The position numbers and the translations under genes are program-made. This document shows positions 14,535-17,726 of a DNA stretch of 17,726 nt, piece by piece. The DNA comes from an uncultured Novosphingobium sp. (GTDB lineage Bacteria; Pseudomonadota; Alphaproteobacteria; Sphingomonadales; Sphingomonadaceae), in assembly GCA_946886365.1 (NCBI GenBank), contig CAMPIM010000080.1, forward strand, positions 1 through 17,726. Reading direction: 5' to 3'. The notes under the pieces are model-generated. The model searched no databases, had not been told where the DNA came from, and worked only from the letters and a program-made list of their open reading frames with translations. Numbering within the stretch: position 1 is the stretch's first letter; the number at the start of each line of letters is the position of its first letter.

Positions 14535-16943
14535 TTACCACTTGAAGTTGATGGTGGCACCAAATTCACGTGGGTTCATGACGTTTACGACACGGTAACC
14601 TGAGTCCAACGACGCCCCGCTTTGCGTTGGCGTTATCGCATTACCGAGCGAGATGTTCGTGATCCGCTTCTGGTTGAGCAGGTTACGGGCAAAAGCAGTG
14701 ATTTCCCACTTGCTCTCAGGTCCACGCAGGCCGACGAACATGTTCAGAAGTTCCCGGTCCTGATAGCGGTAATTCACCAGTTCAGAGGTAAAGCCCGGAC
14801 GGTAGGTGAATAGTGCACGAACGAAGGGCGTGTACTCACCCATCGGGAAACGGACTTCAGTATTGGCGGTAAGGCTGAAGTCAGGGCTTTCCGCCATGCG
14901 ACCGTTCGTGCGGCAATAGCTGACGTTACCTGGGCCAGTGATGACAGGGGTTCCGTTCTGGTTAGGAACGCCGGATCCATCGAAGTCATTGCACGGCACA
15001 GTCGCATTGCTGAAGCGCGCGCGCGTGTATGCGGCCGAGAGATTCAGGTCCCAGGTGTCTATGAACCGCGCGTCAATCGATGCTTCGATACCTTTCACCT
15101 TAGCATCGGCATTATAGTTGAAATCGAAGCCGCCGTTGGTTGGTTCGCCTGGTGCGATCGGAGTTCCGCTCGGGCTGCACGCGCCAAACGCTTCAGGGCA
15201 GTTATATTGGATGCCGGGAAAGCGGGTGAGGAAGCCATCATATTTCTGATAGAAAGCCGCAACCGCGAAGTTGACACGGCGATCCATCAAGGACCCCTTG
15301 AAACCGACTTCAAAGGAATCGGTTTTTTCACCCCGCGTGGAAATAAGGTCGTTGGAAATACCGGCCGGAACTGCAACGCCGGTACTGCCTGAACGGAAAG
15401 CCCGACCGTAGGCTGCATATATGTTCAGGGTGTCGCTGATTGCGTAATTTATGTTCAGACCGCCTGTCAGCGGCTTGTCGGTGCGATGCTGAAGCTCGGC
15501 AGGTATGATTTCCTCAGGACCAACAGTGCCGGCCGGCAACAAGGGATGCGATCCGAAGAAAAGTGTTTGCTGTGTGGTCTGTGTGTTCTTCAGGATCGAA
15601 TAGCGAAGGCCGCCTTCGATCGTCAGGGGACCGGACTTGAACCGCAGATTGCCCGCGAAAGACCAGGTCTTTGCATCGACGGGAACAACGACATTGACGC
15701 CGATCGGAAGAGTGTTTGGCACGGAAAATCCGGGAGCCAATGGAATCAAGGCATCAGGACCGAAAAACGGTGCTAGGAAGCTGTCCGCGCGCTGATCGAC
15801 GACAGTGTCGCCCGTTTGCTTGGTGTAGAAGGCACTAACGCCCCCGCCTAAGCCTTCGTCATTGTTGGTCTGCCAGCGCAGCTCTGCGGTATCCACCTTG
15901 TAAGGGGTCACGACTTTGGATGCGGCGATATAGCCTGGAACGGAATTCCCCGAGTCGAGATCGCGCTCGTTATCCAGCTTGGTATATTGATGCGCGCCGA
16001 CAAACGACACGGTCGACCCGCCAAGATCGTAGTCGAATGCCAGATTGACCATATGCGTCAGGTTTCGCACTTCAAAAGTGCCATCGGCTACTGCCTTATA
16101 ATCCGATGTGGAAAGAGCCGGGCCAGATAAAACCCCGCTGAACGCAAAAGGTTCGTTGCCGGGGCCTGCGACCTGCTGGAACTGCCGGTTATCAGCGTGA
16201 AGATACTGATAAGTCAAATAAGCGGTGAAATCTTCGCTCGGCCTCCAGCCCAAGGTGGCGCGAACACTTTGGGTGTCGCTATGGGAACGCTCTCCGCGGG
16301 TGATATTGGTGACATTATTGAGCCGGTTACCATCAACCACGGCCGCGACGCGCAGAGCCAGCTGATCGTTGAACGGAAGGGATACGCCGGCCTGCACGTT
16401 ATAGCCTGCACGATCCGTTGCAGTGGCCTGTGCAAAGCCTTCAATCGTATCGAAATTCGGGCGGCGTGTACGAATGGTGATCGCACCGGCGGGAGCTGAC
16501 AGGCCGCGAAGCAGGCCTTGAGGTCCGCGTAGAACTTCGATCTGCTCGATATCATATATCGCCGTAAATACCGTCTGAGCGTCGGTCGGGATTTCATTAT
16601 AGTAAATCATCACTGCCGGACCCGTCCCCTGATCGGGGTCGAAGGTCACGCCGCGCAGCGTGGTGGTGTTGTTGCGTCCGGTGGTGTTGGTCAGTTCAAG
16701 GCCCGGAGCCAGCTGCTGCACGTCCTTGACGTCGAAAATGTTGAATTTTTCAAGCTGTTCGCCGGTGGCGACGTTCACCGACATCGAAACGTCCTGCAGC
16801 TTTTCTGCACGGCGTGTGGCGGTGACGATGATTTCATTGTTGGAATTTTCTGCCCCGGCCTGTGCATAAGCAACCGCAGGCACGGTAAAAGCAGAAACGC
16901 CAGCGCACAGGAGCGCCGCGCGTGAGACACGCTTAATTCGCAT
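14535..16943 (-). CDS. TonB-dependent outer-membrane receptor
   Basis: An 802-residue outer-membrane transporter driven by TonB. The signal peptide ends at AYA|Q (27/28). The TonB box is NEIIVTATRR (36-45), followed by a plug domain (about 50-165) containing TTLRGV, IEQIEVLRGPQGLL and AGAITIRTRRP. The rest is a 22-strand-type barrel with repeated aromatic-ended strands such as NIYAAYGRAFRSG and WDLNLSAAYTRARF; the last strand ends ATINFKW, with a terminal Trp instead of the common Phe. The ATG follows GGGGAGG at 16952-16958. In sphingomonads such receptors often sit beside catabolic clusters and import their substrates, so this one may take up the compound degraded here. A promoter and a symmetric operator-like site lie just upstream, next to a TetR gene. 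Confidence 0.92.
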   Translation of the reverse strand: MRIKRVSRAALLCAGVSAFTVPAVAYAQAGAENSNNEIIVTATRRAEKLQDVSMSVNVATGEQLEKFNIFDVKDVQQLAPGLELTNTTGRNNTTTLRGVTFDPDQGTGPAVMIYYNEIPTDAQTVFTAIYDIEQIEVLRGPQGLLRGLSAPAGAITIRTRRPNFDTIEGFAQATATDRAGYNVQAGVSLPFNDQLALRVAAVVDGNRLNNVTNITRGERSHSDTQSVRATLGWRPSEDFTAYLTYQYLHADNRQFQQVAGPGNEPFAFSGVLSGPALSTSDYKAVADGTFEVRNLTHMVNLAFDYDLGGSTVSFVGAHQYTKLDNERDLDSGNSVPGYIAASKVVTPYKVDTAELRWQTNNDEGLGGGVSAFYTKQTGDTVVDQRADSFLAPFFGPDALIPLAPGFSVPNTLPIGVNVVVPVDAKTWSFAGNLRFKSGPLTIEGGLRYSILKNTQTTQQTLFFGSHPLLPAGTVGPEEIIPAELQHRTDKPLTGGLNINYAISDTLNIYAAYGRAFRSGSTGVAVPAGISNDLISTRGEKTDSFEVGFKGSLMDRRVNFAVAAFYQKYDGFLTRFPGIQYNCPEAFGACSPSGTPIAPGEPTNGGFDFNYNADAKVKGIEASIDARFIDTWDLNLSAAYTRARFSNATVPCNDFDGSGVPNQNGTPVITGPGNVSYCRTNGRMAESPDFSLTANTEVRFPMGEYTPFVRALFTYRPGFTSELVNYRYQDRELLNMFVGLRGPESKWEITAFARNLLNQKRITNISLGNAITPTQSGASLDSGYRVVNVMNPREFGATINFKW

Positions 16944-16973
16944 CGATAATCCTCCCCTGAGGGTGTTGCTGTT

Positions 16974-17001
16974 AAACGGCTCTCGTTAATTTGGGCCGTT
17001 T
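16974..17001. promoter_or_regulatory. Inverted repeat in the receptor leader, candidate repressor operator
   Basis: AAACGGC (16974-16980) and GCCGTTT (16995-17001) are perfect 7-base arms 14 bases apart. The pair begins where transcription from the predicted promoter (17007-17034) would start, so a bound repressor would block the receptor gene. The TetR-family gene immediately upstream is the obvious candidate binder. The repeat is seen; its role is inferred. Confidence 0.45.
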
Positions 17002-17006
17002 CGTGC

Positions 17007-17034
17007 ACTATATTCGAGTGGACAACGCTGGCAA
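17007..17034 (-). promoter_or_regulatory. Sigma-70-like promoter of the TonB receptor gene
   Basis: On the minus strand TTGCCA (17034-17029) is followed after 16 bases by TATAGT (17012-17007), close to the consensus TTGACA-N17-TATAAT. The start of transcription would fall near 17000, leaving a leader of about 57 bases before the ATG at 16943. A direct repeat CAACGCT occurs at 17023 and 17032 (plus strand), overlapping the -35 box. Confidence 0.5.
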
Positions 17035-17130
17035 CGCTTTTCTGAACGGCGACGTGCGAAATGAACCGGATGAGCAAAATTGCTTGGCCGGTTGGATGGG
17101 CCGAACGGGAAGTGTAACCCTAACCTTCTG

Positions 17131-17726
17131 TCAGCAGCTTTGCGTTGGCGCCAAGATGCCGCCGCAAAACAGGCCGGTCAAACGGCGTGCATGAGCATTG
17201 AGATGGGCCGGATCGATGCGGTTTTCGGCCTCGCCCTGGAAAAAGCGGCGATGGGATTCAGAGAGGATGAGGCTGGTGAGAGACTCAGCCGCGAAGGCCA
17301 CATCCTGATCGGGGATGGTTCCCCGGTCGACCAGCGACTGTAGAAATGCGATCATCGGATCGAGATAGCGGCGCACGACGACCTGTTCGATATGAGGGCG
17401 GGCTTCTTCCATGAAGGAGGGGTTTAGCATCAATAGACGGCGCATGCCGGTGGCATAGGGTTCGCACACTTCGACAAGGCACCCCTGCACGAATGCGAGC
17501 AGGCTTTCCTGCCAGTCTGAGCAGGGAGGGACGATCATGGGCTCCAGACCATAATTCAGCATTTGCCGGACGACTGCGGCAAATAGCGCGGATTTGTTGG
17601 GATAATGGGCGTAGACGGTTTTCCGCGACAGGCCGGATGCGGCGATGATCGAGTTCATCGTGAGGTTCGGCCCATGTTCGACGAGCAGCTGCATGGCGGT
17701 ATCGACCAGGCGCTGCTCGACGTCGC
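17131..17726 (-). CDS. TetR-family transcriptional regulator, N-terminus cut by the window
   Basis: The frame is open to the right edge. The residues before the internal Met at 17694 (DVEQRLVDTA, then MQLLVEHGP) continue the usual TetR first helix, so the true start lies outside the window and the Met is not it. The helix-turn-helix reads LTMNSIIAASGLSRKTVYAHYPNKSALFAAVV, with SRKTVYAHYPNK as the recognition helix and signature. The C-terminal domain, about 140 residues, is the variable ligand-binding part; FMEEARPHIEQ and a final IDPAHLNAHARRLTGLFCGG fit the AcrR-like C-terminal fold. Visible length is 198 residues. It is in the same orientation as the TonB receptor, 187 bases upstream, and probably controls it. 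Confidence 0.88.
   Translation of the reverse strand, partial: DVEQRLVDTAMQLLVEHGPNLTMNSIIAASGLSRKTVYAHYPNKSALFAAVVRQMLNYGLEPMIVPPCSDWQESLLAFVQGCLVEVCEPYATGMRRLLMLNPSFMEEARPHIEQVVVRRYLDPMIAFLQSLVDRGTIPDQDVAFAAESLTSLILSESHRRFFQGEAENRIDPAHLNAHARRLTGLFCGGILAPTQSC

Noticed and set aside
17131..17694. TetR gene as a complete 187-residue protein starting at 17694
   Set aside because: The upstream in-frame residues match the expected first helix of TetR proteins, so the gene continues off the window and this Met is internal.
1..17726. CRISPR arrays, tRNA or rRNA genes, transposases and phage genes
   Set aside because: I saw no regularly spaced direct repeats, no cloverleaf-like genes and no recombinase or transposase motifs on either strand, within the limits of reading by eye.

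Overview
The window is GC-rich bacterial DNA, most likely from an alphaproteobacterium of the sphingomonad type (Sphingobium, Novosphingobium or Sphingomonas). This rests on the large TonB-dependent receptor, the SWIB-domain protein, the mix of catabolic families, and a CTTCGACAGGCTCA-type inverted repeat that I recall as common in sphingomonads. The genus is an inference. I see no tRNA, rRNA, insertion sequence, phage gene or CRISPR array. Coding density is high, and most genes are linked by 1-4 base overlaps.

Layout. Positions 3-245 hold the C-terminal end of a Rieske-type oxygenase, followed by a long imperfect hairpin repeat (276-357). On the plus strand come a Tat-signal amidase of the amidase-signature family and a short-chain dehydrogenase. 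Next are two translationally coupled Lrp/AsnC regulators and an AT-rich spacer with an inverted repeat. A four-gene operon follows: two dissimilar acyl-CoA dehydrogenase subunits and two hotdog-fold thioesterase-like proteins (4013-7043). A stand-alone SWIB-domain gene and a strong terminator close this half. From 13091 back to 7648 runs a compact minus-strand operon of five genes, all predicted to act outside the cytoplasm or in the membrane: an unrecognised secreted 418-residue protein, a DUF1587/1595/1592/1588/1585 protein with a CxxCH haem motif, a Tat-exported DUF1552 protein, a cytochrome c'-like protein, and a cytochrome b561-type membrane protein. A divergent AraC-family regulator (13283-14344) faces a convergent TonB-dependent receptor (16943-14535). 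Upstream of the receptor, in the same direction, is a TetR-family regulator that runs off the right edge of the window.

How it may work together (inference). The set fits uptake and breakdown of a bulky hydrophobic compound: a TonB receptor for entry, a Rieske oxygenase and an SDR for ring or alcohol oxidation, a paired acyl-CoA dehydrogenase like those used for steroid side chains, and thioesterases. Four local regulators (two Lrp, one AraC, one TetR) suggest substrate-controlled expression. The least explained part is the five-gene envelope operon. It looks like a periplasmic oxidation module in which the DUF1552 and DUF1592 proteins are wired through a small cytochrome c to a membrane cytochrome b. 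That module is the best candidate here for an undescribed system.
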